Shown piece after piece: positions 55,238 through 63,450 of a stretch of DNA of 64,000 nucleotides (the first letter of the stretch is position 1; the number at the start of each line of letters is the position of its first letter). The stretch is from Epilithonimonas hominis (GTDB taxonomy: Bacteria; Bacteroidota; Bacteroidia; Flavobacteriales; Weeksellaceae). The position numbers and the translations under genes are program-made. The stretch lies in the NCBI RefSeq assembly GCF_003730015.1, contig NZ_RJTU01000053.1, positions 1 through 64,000 on the forward strand, read 5' to 3'. The notes below the pieces were generated by a model. The model had not been told where the DNA came from and did not search any database. It worked only from the letters and a program-made list of their open reading frames with translations.

Positions 55238-56830
55238 ATGTACAACAAAGGTCTATATAACGATTGGGTTCCCAAGCCATTGCAGTTGCTATTGATAGTG
55301 TTGATGCTTGCATTGCTTATGCCGCTTAGTGGCGTTTACACAGGGAATATTACCAGTTTATCCAGCGGACTAGGTACGCAATCCGAATACTTTTTGTGGG
55401 CCAATTATGCCAATACAATTGGAATGGGAGCTTGTATGCCTATTGTTGTAAGACTGAAACAACGATTTAAAGTCAGAGATAAGATTATTTTCATTCTGAT
55501 TGCTTTGGCGATTCTTTGTTTTATTAATGCAACAGCAACCTCCCCAATGATTTTTGTGTTCACAGCACTTTTGATAGGTTTTTTGAAGATGATAGCATCT
55601 CTGGAATTTTTCTTACCATTGATGGTAATGATGGGGAATAGAGGATTTTTCTATGGTGCCTTTTATACCTTCGTGCTGGTTCTTCAACAATTGGCATCAT
55701 ATTATGCAACAGAAGTATCCTTAGTATATAATTGGCAGCAGTTTTACATTTTAGCTGCTATAGCTTGTTTATTGATGGCCTTTTTACATTGGTTTTTTAT
55801 GCATGATAAATATTTTGCCATCAAAATGCCTTTGCATTATATCGATTGGATGAGTATTGTGTTGTTTTTTTCAACCTTTATGTTTTCGGCTTATGTTTAT
55901 GCATTTGGTAAACAACAGGATTGGTGGAACTCCCGCAAGATTATTCATGCAAGTGTAGTTGCTTTTGTAAGTTTTGGGATGCTTTGTGTAAGACAATTAA
56001 CTCTTAAAAGACCTTACCTTTCTTTTAATATTTTTAAAAAAAGCAATGTTGTCAATGGTTTGATCATGTTATTCTTTCTGGGGATGTATCTTGGAACTGC
56101 TTCTATTCAGAACACTTTTTCAATGGGCGTGTTGGGCTATGATCAACTTACAAATGCAAAACTAAGTACATTGATGATTCCAGGGATTATTGTTTCCGGT
56201 ATATTGGCGATGTTTTGGTTCAAAAAAGAATTACCGGTTAAGATGTTTGTCTTTTCTGGTTTCTCTGCGATGCTGGGCTATGCTATCATAATGTACTTTT
56301 CTATGGTTTTAGAGTTCAGCTATAATGATTGGTATTTGCCCATGTTTCTCAAAGGCTACGGGATGGGCGCCTTGTTTATATCTGTTTGGTACTATACGTT
56401 GGACAAATTAGAACTTAATGATATGATTGCAGCTATTGGACTGGTTCTGGTTTGGAGAACGTTTTTGGCTGTTGGGATTTTTTCTACATTATATTCGTGG
56501 TTTCAGTACAGATTTCAGATAGAGAGTATTGGCAATGCTGCTGTTTATTTGGATGGGATGACAATTACCCCGCAAACACTTTCCAAAAACATCAGGCTAT
56601 TGCAGCTGAATGCCATTATAGTGGCAACTAAAAGAATATTTGGTTACATCATCATCACAGGCTCAGGCGTTCTGGTTTATGTTCTTTTTCATCATTTTGG
56701 AAGAGAAAGGTTTGAACAGCTGAAGTTTATGAAAGCTTTAGCAGGAAAAACAGTTATTACCAGAAGAAGGTTAAAAGAACGGAAAAAATTTACAGAAGGC
56801 GTGAAGGATGCTGCAGGATCTGTTATATAG
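55238..56830 (+). CDS. EmrB-like MFS efflux transporter (14 TM)
   Basis: A 530-residue major-facilitator protein of the DHA2 (EmrB/QacA) type with about fourteen hydrophobic segments and a basic C-terminal tail. It starts two bases after the adaptor stop, so translation is coupled. Together with the adaptor and TolC it should form a tripartite drug exporter; substrates are unknown. Family motifs are diverged, but length, topology and context fit well. It ends before a strong bidirectional terminator. Confidence 0.9.
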   Translation: MYNKGLYNDWVPKPLQLLLIVLMLALLMPLSGVYTGNITSLSSGLGTQSEYFLWANYANTIGMGACMPIVVRLKQRFKVRDKIIFILIALAILCFINATATSPMIFVFTALLIGFLKMIASLEFFLPLMVMMGNRGFFYGAFYTFVLVLQQLASYYATEVSLVYNWQQFYILAAIACLLMAFLHWFFMHDKYFAIKMPLHYIDWMSIVLFFSTFMFSAYVYAFGKQQDWWNSRKIIHASVVAFVSFGMLCVRQLTLKRPYLSFNIFKKSNVVNGLIMLFFLGMYLGTASIQNTFSMGVLGYDQLTNAKLSTLMIPGIIVSGILAMFWFKKELPVKMFVFSGFSAMLGYAIIMYFSMVLEFSYNDWYLPMFLKGYGMGALFISVWYYTLDKLELNDMIAAIGLVLVWRTFLAVGIFSTLYSWFQYRFQIESIGNAAVYLDGMTITPQTLSKNIRLLQLNAIIVATKRIFGYIIITGSGVLVYVLFHHFGRERFEQLKFMKALAGKTVITRRRLKERKKFTEGVKDAAGSVI

Positions 56831-56934
56831 GAATAATTGTTTTTCGTGAGCTAGGCACTGTTTCTTAGGAGATTGGGCTTTGCTTTTTTTAGAAACTATA
56901 GTTTATCCTAAGTATGTAGATGGGGCTATAAATA

Positions 56935-56964
56935 AAAACCTCGGAGAAATTTCTCCGAGGTTTT
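56935..56964. terminator. bidirectional terminator between pump and MoxR genes
   Basis: A perfect palindrome with 15-base arms (core CCTCGGAG and CTCCGAGG), with A-run left and T-run right, lies between two convergent genes. Confidence 0.92.
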
Positions 56965-56988
56965 GTATTTTGAAATTTATTGTAAAAC

Positions 56989-58443
56989 TTATTTTCTAAA
57001 AAACTGCCCAATTCCCGCCGATTCAAAGTTGAAATTAGAAGCATTCTCCGATTTATCCAATTTTTTACTGATGGTCAAAGCCCAAAGCACCAACTCTTTG
57101 CAGAAGTTTTTATCATTGTCATTCATTTCAGGAACATTTTCTTCAATCAAAGTGGTTAGAGGTTTTACGCTGTCCAATTTGTTATAGAATTCTTTATCCG
57201 TATCAGAATAATTAAGCTCCAGATGATTGTTGTTGAACCATTGGATGATATCAGTGTAAGGTGTTTTCAAACCTTCTTTTTCTAGTTTTGGAACTCTCGG
57301 GAAAAGACTTTCGAATTGTGTCATCACAGCGTCGTCGATTAATATTTTGGCTACGAAATCTGCGCCTTCCTGTTCGCCTTCATATACCAATTCAATCTTT
57401 CCTGTAATGGATGGAATAATTGACATAAAATCCAACAAACGAACTTGTGTCTTATCCGAATCAGATTCCAAAAGTCTCAATTTGGCAGCTGCAATTAGGT
57501 TTTCCATCGCACTGATTGTTAGACGTGCACTCACGCCACTTTTCGCATCTACATATTCACTTTCTCTGGCTGCAAAAGCGACTTCTTCCAAAAGATTTCT
57601 TGCCAAATCTGGAACTTGGATTTTTGCTTTATCATCCTCGGAAATTAAGGCTTCCTGTTCGGTAATATGTCTTGCTAATGCTATGGTTTTTGGATAATGT
57701 GTGAAAATCTGAGAACCAATTCTGTCTTTCAAAGGTGTAACAATACTTCCTCTGTTGGTATAATCTTCAGGATTTGCGGTAAACACAAACTGAATATCCA
57801 AAGGCATTCTCAACTGGAAACCTCGGATCTGGACATCGCCTTCCTGCAAAATATTAAACAAAGAAACTTGGATTCTCGCTTGCAAATCTGGCAATTCATT
57901 CAAAACAAAAATCGAACGGTTCGCCCTCGGAATCATTCCATAATGTAAAACACGTTCGTCCGAATAAGGTAGCTTCAAAGTCGCGGCTTTAATTGGGTCG
58001 ATATCGCCAATTAAATCTGCTACGTTTACGTCGGGTGTTGCTAGTTTTTCAAAGAATCTTTCTGAACGATGAACCCAAGAAATTGGTGTTTCATCTCCCA
58101 ACTCAGCAATTAAATCTCTTGCGAATTTCGATATCGGCTGAAATGGACTGTCATTGATTTCCGAGCCTTTCACAATCGGCATATATTCGTCCAAAAGATT
58201 AACCATACTTCTGGCAATTCTGGTTTTTGCCTGTCCACGCAATCCTAAAAGATTAATGTGATGTCCAGCCAAAATTGCTTTTTTTAATTGTGGAATCACG
58301 GTGTCTTCGTAACCCCAAAGTCCTTCGAAAACTGGTTCTTTAGCTTTGATTTTTGCAATCAGATTGGCTTGGATTTCCTGATTGATGGTTTTATCTGTAT
58401 ATCCCGATTTTTTTAGTTCTTTGAGTGTTGTATCGTTTTTCAT
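56989..58443 (-). CDS. MoxR/ChlI-type AAA+ ATPase
   Basis: A 484-residue AAA+ ATPase of the MoxR/magnesium-chelatase I type. Walker A is GLRGQAKTR (67-75), the helix-2 insert region includes DLIGDIDPIKAA, Walker B is SIFVLNELPDL, and the sensor I region has FVFTANPEDY. The C-terminal 150 residues lack a known domain. It follows a VWA-domain gene on the same strand. MoxR-VWA pairs act as chaperone-like assemblies that activate or load cofactors into other proteins; the client here is unknown. Confidence 0.88.
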   Translation of the reverse strand: MKNDTTLKELKKSGYTDKTINQEIQANLIAKIKAKEPVFEGLWGYEDTVIPQLKKAILAGHHINLLGLRGQAKTRIARSMVNLLDEYMPIVKGSEINDSPFQPISKFARDLIAELGDETPISWVHRSERFFEKLATPDVNVADLIGDIDPIKAATLKLPYSDERVLHYGMIPRANRSIFVLNELPDLQARIQVSLFNILQEGDVQIRGFQLRMPLDIQFVFTANPEDYTNRGSIVTPLKDRIGSQIFTHYPKTIALARHITEQEALISEDDKAKIQVPDLARNLLEEVAFAARESEYVDAKSGVSARLTISAMENLIAAAKLRLLESDSDKTQVRLLDFMSIIPSITGKIELVYEGEQEGADFVAKILIDDAVMTQFESLFPRVPKLEKEGLKTPYTDIIQWFNNNHLELNYSDTDKEFYNKLDSVKPLTTLIEENVPEMNDNDKNFCKELVLWALTISKKLDKSENASNFNFESAGIGQFFRK

Positions 58444-58460
58444 TTTTAATATTTATTTGT

Positions 58461-58518
58461 ATGGATGTTGGAAGATGGATGCTGGGAGTCTTCCAACCTC
58501 TGACATCCAGCTTCCCGC
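58461..58518. repeat. low-complexity inverted repeat between VWA and MoxR genes
   Basis: GTTGGAAG (58467-58474) pairs perfectly with CTTCCAAC (58490-58497). The surroundings repeat GGATG, TGGAAG and CATCC words in both orientations, and the stretch is much richer in G and C than the flanks. Confidence 0.5.
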
Positions 58519-58524
58519 TTTAAT

Positions 58525-59667
58525 TTAAATTCTTTTAATTCTATTTTTTTCGTAATCTTCAAATATCATTTGTCCCAAACCAGAGAGTCCGGTTAAGAAA
58601 GCTTTTCCTTTGTTTTGAGCTGTGAAGGCTTTCACAAATTGTCTCAGATATGGGTCTTGTGCAATCATAAAAGTGGTAATAGGGATTTTCAGTTTTCTGG
58701 CCTGTGCGGCTCTGTTGAGACATTCCGAAACAATTTTTTCGTCCAATCCCACACTGTTCATATAATATTCGCCGGTCGGAAGTTTTAGACAACTTGGTTT
58801 CCCGTCGGTAATCATAAAGATTTGCTTGTTCGTATTTCTTTTTCTTCGGAGGATGTCCATTGCCAATTCTAATCCAGCAACGGTATTGGTGTGATAAGGT
58901 CCAACTTGCAGATAAGGCAAATCCTTAATCTGAATTGGCCACGCATCATTCCCGAAAACAATGATGTCAATGGAATCTTTCGGATATTTTCTTTTGATCA
59001 GTTCCACCAAAGCCATCGCAACTTTTTTAGCAGGCGTGATTCGGTCTTCGCCATACAAAATCATCGAGTGGCTGATGTCAATCATCAAAACCGTACTCAT
59101 CTGCGCTTTATGTTTGGTTTCTTCAACAATCAGGTCGTTTTCCGTTAACCTCAAGTCCGAAATTCCGTTGTTGATTTGTGCATTCTTGATACTTTCAGTC
59201 AGATTAACCATTGCGAGGTCATCGCCAAATTGGAAATTTCGGTTTTCTCCATCTTTCTCGTCACCAACACCACTTTTGTTAGTTCTGTGATTACCAACGC
59301 CGCTTTTTCTCAGTTTTCCAAATATTTGGTCGAGGGCATAATCTCTTAAAGCTGCTTCCAGTTTAGCTGTCAGAATATTTTTGCCTTCTCCAGAACCTGT
59401 ATTACCATCTTCAGTTTTAATTTCTTCTTTGATGTAACCTCGTTTTTTAAGGTCTTCGATGAAGTCATCCAAGCCATATTCTTCATTAAAAATGTCGTAC
59501 TCTTTATCGAGCATATCTAGCCAGTCAAAAGCCTCGTCCAAATCTCCGGAAGTGTGGATGAGCAAGTCTTTGAAGACGCCAAATACCCTGTCAAAATGCG
59601 AAACCTCTTCCGGAATATGCTTGCTGAAAGTGAATCCCGTCTGGAAGTTTTTATTTTTATCTGTCAT
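58525..59667 (-). CDS. VWA-domain protein, partner of MoxR ATPase
   Basis: A 380-residue cytoplasmic protein. The C-terminal half is a von Willebrand factor A domain with the metal-binding MIDAS motif DISHS (Asp197, Ser199, Ser201). A glycine- and charge-rich linker (about 85-150) separates it from an N-terminal helical part. It is first in a two-gene unit with the MoxR ATPase 81 bases downstream. By analogy with other MoxR-VWA pairs (CoxD/CoxE, RavA/ViaA) it should link the ATPase to its target protein. Confidence 0.88.
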   Translation of the reverse strand: MTDKNKNFQTGFTFSKHIPEEVSHFDRVFGVFKDLLIHTSGDLDEAFDWLDMLDKEYDIFNEEYGLDDFIEDLKKRGYIKEEIKTEDGNTGSGEGKNILTAKLEAALRDYALDQIFGKLRKSGVGNHRTNKSGVGDEKDGENRNFQFGDDLAMVNLTESIKNAQINNGISDLRLTENDLIVEETKHKAQMSTVLMIDISHSMILYGEDRITPAKKVAMALVELIKRKYPKDSIDIIVFGNDAWPIQIKDLPYLQVGPYHTNTVAGLELAMDILRRKRNTNKQIFMITDGKPSCLKLPTGEYYMNSVGLDEKIVSECLNRAAQARKLKIPITTFMIAQDPYLRQFVKAFTAQNKGKAFLTGLSGLGQMIFEDYEKNRIKRI

Positions 59668-59764
59668 AGATTGATTTCAAATTTGAGATACAATTTAGGC
59701 ATAATTAGCAAAATCTGAACCGTAAGAAAATAGAAAAAAGTAATGACAATGATAAACTTATACA

Positions 59765-59917
59765 TTAAACACAAAGACACAAGGTTTTAATTTTTATTCA
59801 ATAATTCTTTGCAGGCACAAAAGTTTTCAACTTTAAGAAAGATGAAATATTGTTGTGAAAATATCTTTGTGCCTTAAAAACGAATCGAAAAAAAATATTT
59901 TGTGTCTTTGTGTTTAA
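59765..59917. repeat. intergenic inverted-repeat element, copy 2
   Basis: TTAAACACAAAGACACAA (59765-59782) pairs over 18 of 18 bases with the sequence at 59900-59917. A second perfect stem lies inside (AGGCACAAA 59813-59821 with TTTGTGCCT 59866-59874). It resembles the element at 34047-34144 in arm sequence and nested layout. Confidence 0.8.
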
Positions 59918-59940
59918 CTTAAACTACGAAACTAAAATTC

Positions 59941-59948
59941 TATCTTTG
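59941..59948 (+). promoter_or_regulatory. -7 promoter box of the methyltransferase gene
   Basis: TATCTTTG fits TAnnTTTG and ends 16 bases before the ATG. Confidence 0.6.
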
Positions 59949-59964
59949 CAAAAGATTTATCGCT

Positions 59965-60669
59965 ATGAAAGACTTAATGGGACGCGCAATCTGGGATTAT
60001 TATCACAACGATAATCCTGAAGATTTAGAAACCGAAACTTCGATTTCTGAACTGGATGAACTTCCCGTGGATTATCTTTTCCGAGATTTTGATGCGATGA
60101 ATAAAATCGAACAAAAAGCTTTAAAATTGGCGAGCGGAAAAGTTTTGGATATCGGAGCTGGAGCTGGTTCGCATTCGCTTTATCTTCAGAATGAAAGACA
60201 TCTTGAAGTTACAGCATTAGATATTTCTCCAAAATCGATTGAGGTTTGTAAATTGAGAGGCGTGAAGAGTGCTGTTGCAGAGAATATGTTGCAGTTTTCA
60301 GAAGGTAATTTCGATACGATTCTTTTGTTGATGAACGGAACAGGAATTTTCCAAAGCCTGAATGTTATTGATATTTATCTCAAAAAACTTTATTCTTTAT
60401 TAAGCGCAAAAGGTCAGATTCTGGTTGACAGCACCGATATTCTCTATATGTTTGATGAGGATGAAGATGGTGGGATTTTAATTCCTGCCGATGGATATTA
60501 TGGGGAGCTGGATTACATTGTTCACTATAAAGGCGAGTCGGAAGACCCGATTAAATGGCTTTACCTGGACTACAATACCTTGAAAAACGCTGCAGAAAAT
60601 AATGGTTTTAAAATCGAAAAAGTTTTGCAGGAAGAAGATTCTTATTTGGCGAAACTGACTAAGAAATAA
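59965..60669 (+). CDS. class I SAM-dependent methyltransferase
   Basis: A 234-residue soluble protein. Motif I is KVLDIGAGAGSHSLYL, the acidic loop EVTALDISPKSIEVCK, and NFDTILLLMNGTGIFQ lies at the motif IV position. The C-terminal part is a substrate region without features I recognise. It is a single-gene unit with its own -7 box and a terminator shared with the convergent metG gene. The substrate is unknown. Confidence 0.88.
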   Translation: MKDLMGRAIWDYYHNDNPEDLETETSISELDELPVDYLFRDFDAMNKIEQKALKLASGKVLDIGAGAGSHSLYLQNERHLEVTALDISPKSIEVCKLRGVKSAVAENMLQFSEGNFDTILLLMNGTGIFQSLNVIDIYLKKLYSLLSAKGQILVDSTDILYMFDEDEDGGILIPADGYYGELDYIVHYKGESEDPIKWLYLDYNTLKNAAENNGFKIEKVLQEEDSYLAKLTKK

Positions 60670-60704
60670 AAAAGAGGCTATCCTTTTGAGACAGCCTCTT
60701 TTTG
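60668..60704. terminator. bidirectional terminator between methyltransferase and metG
   Basis: AAAAGAGGCT and AGCCTCTTTT pair around a short loop with A-run and T-run on either side, between convergent genes. It overlaps the methyltransferase stop codon. Confidence 0.88.
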
Positions 60705-60722
60705 TTTATGTAATTTTTAATA

Positions 60723-62756
60723 TTACCCAATCTCAATCCCATTCTCAACGGTTTCATCAGGTGTTACGAAAGATAATTTTCCGTCTGGTTTTGTTGTCAA
60801 TAAAAACATTCCTTGAGACTCAATTCCGCGGATTTTTCTTGGCGCAAGATTTAATAAAATCATTACTTGCTTACCAATCAATTCTTCTGGAGAAAAGCTC
60901 TCCGCAACACCAGAAACAACAGTTCTGATATCGACACCAGTATCCACTTTGAACTTCAATAATTTGTCCGCTTTCTCTACTTTTTCAGCTTCAAGAATAG
61001 TAGCAGTTCTCAAATCGATTTTAGCAAAATCATCAAATTGTATTTCCTCCTTCATAGGATTGGCGTTAGGGTTGGTTTTTTTATTGTTTTGTTTGGTGTT
61101 TTCTAATTTTTGGATTTGAGCTTCAATAACATCATCTTCGATTTTCGAGAAAAGAAGAGATGCTTCATTGATTTTATGACCTGTTTCAATTAAAACAGAT
61201 TTATTTTCAACATCACTCCAATCAGATTTTTGAACGTTGAAAATATTCAACAATTTCTCAGAACTGAAAGGCATAAACGGTTCACACAATTGTGCCAAAG
61301 CAACTGCAATCTGAGCGCCTACAAATAAAGAATGTGCCGCTTTTTCAGGATTATCTTTAATTGTTTTCCAAGGTTCTTCTGTCTGAAGATATTGATTTCC
61401 AAAACGTGCTAAATTCATCAAAGCTGTTAAGGAATTTCTAAATTCATAGTTTTCTAAGAAACCTGAAATCTCTTTTGCTGATTTATTGATTTCAGCTAAT
61501 TCAGTAGCGTTTACATCACCTTGAGGAACGATTCCATCATAATATTTATGTATCAAAACCGCCACTCTGTTGATAAAGTTTCCGAAAATCCCAACCAATT
61601 CAGAATTGTTTTTGGTTTGGAAATCTTTCCAAGTGAAGTTGTTATCCTTAGTTTCTGGAGCTGATGAAAGCAACGCATATCTCAAAACATCCTGTTGTCC
61701 AGGGAAGTCTTCCACATATTCGTGTGCCCAAACTGCCCAGTTTCTTGAAGTGGAGATTTTTTCATTTTCAAGATTCAAAAATTCAAAAGCAGGAACGTTT
61801 TTCGGCATATTGAAATCGCCGTGAGCCTTCATCATCGCAGGGAAAATAATACAGTGGAAAACAATATTATCCTTTCCAATAAAATGAATCAAATCAGAAT
61901 TTTCATTTTGCCAATAATCTTTCCAATCTTTTCCATTTTTCTCTGCCCATTCCTGAGTGAAAGAGATGTAACCGATTGGCGCATCAAACCAAACGTAAAG
62001 CACTTTTCCTTCTGCACCAGGAAGAGGAACCGGAACGCCCCAATTCAAATCTCTTGTCATTGCACGAGGCTTCAAACCATCATTCAACCAAGATTTTACT
62101 TGTCCGTAAACGTTGGTTTTCCAGTCGTCTTTGTGACCTTCGATAATCCATTCGTTTAGGAAATCTTCATATTCGTTCAGAGGAAGATACCAATTTTTGG
62201 TTTCCTTAAGAACAGGAACATTGCCGCTCAACATCGATTTTGGATTGATTAACTCCGATGGAGAAAGAGTAGAACCACATTTCTCACATTGGTCTCCATA
62301 AGCGTTTTCGTTGCCACAATTCGGACAAGTACCCACAATATATCGGTCTGCTAAAAACTCTCCAGCCTGTTCGTCAAAATACTGCTCAGACATTTCTTCC
62401 GTGAATTTCCCTTTTTCATAAAGAACTTTGAAGAAATCCTGACTTGTTTCACGATGGTTTGCTGAGGTCGTTCTTGAATACTCATCAAAAGAAATCCCCA
62501 AATCTGAGAATGATTTTTTGATGATTTCGTGGTATTTATCAACAATATCTTGCGGAGTAACGCCTTCTTTTTTAGCTCTTATGGTAATAGGAATCCCGTG
62601 CTCATCGCTTCCGCAGATAAACGCCACATCTTTTCCTGATCTTCTTTGAAATCTAGCATAAACATCCGCAGGAATATAAACACCCGCCAAATGCCCTATA
62701 TGAACCGGTCCGTTTGCATAAGGCAAAGCCGCCGTAATCATCTTTCTGTTTGACAT
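60723..62756 (-). CDS. metG: methionyl-tRNA synthetase
   Basis: A 677-residue class I synthetase. The HIGH motif lies in NGPVHIGHLAGVYIP, the zinc knuckle in CPNCGNENAYGDQCEKCG, and the KMSKS loop reads KISTSRNWAVW, a form usual in MetG. A Lys/Asn-rich linker leads to a C-terminal tRNA-binding OB domain (about 570-677), as in dimeric E. coli-type enzymes. It charges tRNA-Met for initiation and elongation. Confidence 0.97.
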   Translation of the reverse strand: MSNRKMITAALPYANGPVHIGHLAGVYIPADVYARFQRRSGKDVAFICGSDEHGIPITIRAKKEGVTPQDIVDKYHEIIKKSFSDLGISFDEYSRTTSANHRETSQDFFKVLYEKGKFTEEMSEQYFDEQAGEFLADRYIVGTCPNCGNENAYGDQCEKCGSTLSPSELINPKSMLSGNVPVLKETKNWYLPLNEYEDFLNEWIIEGHKDDWKTNVYGQVKSWLNDGLKPRAMTRDLNWGVPVPLPGAEGKVLYVWFDAPIGYISFTQEWAEKNGKDWKDYWQNENSDLIHFIGKDNIVFHCIIFPAMMKAHGDFNMPKNVPAFEFLNLENEKISTSRNWAVWAHEYVEDFPGQQDVLRYALLSSAPETKDNNFTWKDFQTKNNSELVGIFGNFINRVAVLIHKYYDGIVPQGDVNATELAEINKSAKEISGFLENYEFRNSLTALMNLARFGNQYLQTEEPWKTIKDNPEKAAHSLFVGAQIAVALAQLCEPFMPFSSEKLLNIFNVQKSDWSDVENKSVLIETGHKINEASLLFSKIEDDVIEAQIQKLENTKQNNKKTNPNANPMKEEIQFDDFAKIDLRTATILEAEKVEKADKLLKFKVDTGVDIRTVVSGVAESFSPEELIGKQVMILLNLAPRKIRGIESQGMFLLTTKPDGKLSFVTPDETVENGIEIG

Positions 62757-62779
62757 TTTTTAATTGAAATTTTGAGTTG

Positions 62780-62787
62780 CAAAAATA
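62780..62787 (-). promoter_or_regulatory. -7 promoter box of metG
   Basis: The minus strand TATTTTTG fits TAnnTTTG and ends 23 bases before the ATG. Confidence 0.45.
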
Positions 62788-63450
62788 CGATTTTCATTTT
62801 TAAAATCAGATAAGTGAAAGCAATATTAAAATGGATCAAGAACAATTAAGTTTTTAGTTTAATTGAGATTATAACAAGAGCATTTAACTTATATCCAGTT
62901 TTGAATTGTAATTGCAAAATCAAATTATTAGAAATGAAATTTTTCCACTTGTTTTTGTAGGTCCGTTCTAGATCGTTTGTTCGTCCATTGTTCGTTTTTG
63001 AACGGTTTGTTTGAAATTTAATGTTTTAATGATTTTTGGTTAATTAATTTAATCTAAAAATTAATTAGGTTGAATTTTTTAAGTTTTGTTAAAGTCACGA
63101 ATTTATTGAAGTTTTTAGCAATTGGAAAAATTCTAAAAATTATAATTTGTTTCATTTTTGATTAATATAGGATTAATATTGGTTAATTTAGAAGAAGAAA
63201 AACAAGCTTGAAAACCGAAAAAATTACTAAATATCATTATTTGTTAAAAAAAATAACATTACTTTAAATATTTGATTTTTAGTGCTTTAAATTTAATAGT
63301 AGTGTTTTTTTTGATAAAATGATGTACTAAATTCACTGATTTTAAAAATATTTTAACACGATGTGGTTTTTTTTATAAATTGCAAAACTAGATTAAGTGT
63401 AATTTAGAGACAAATAAGAAAATAATATAAACCTTAAAAATTTATTTTTT
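62788..63450. other. long AT-rich region upstream of the susC-like gene
   Basis: I see no gene in these roughly 660 bases. The part before 63020 holds GTTCGT words and TTGAACGGTTTGTTTGAA (62998-63015), which differs by one inserted G from the site before the RND operon. The rest is extremely AT-rich and probably holds the promoter and a long leader of the porin gene; no clear TAnnTTTG box was found. Confidence 0.5.
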
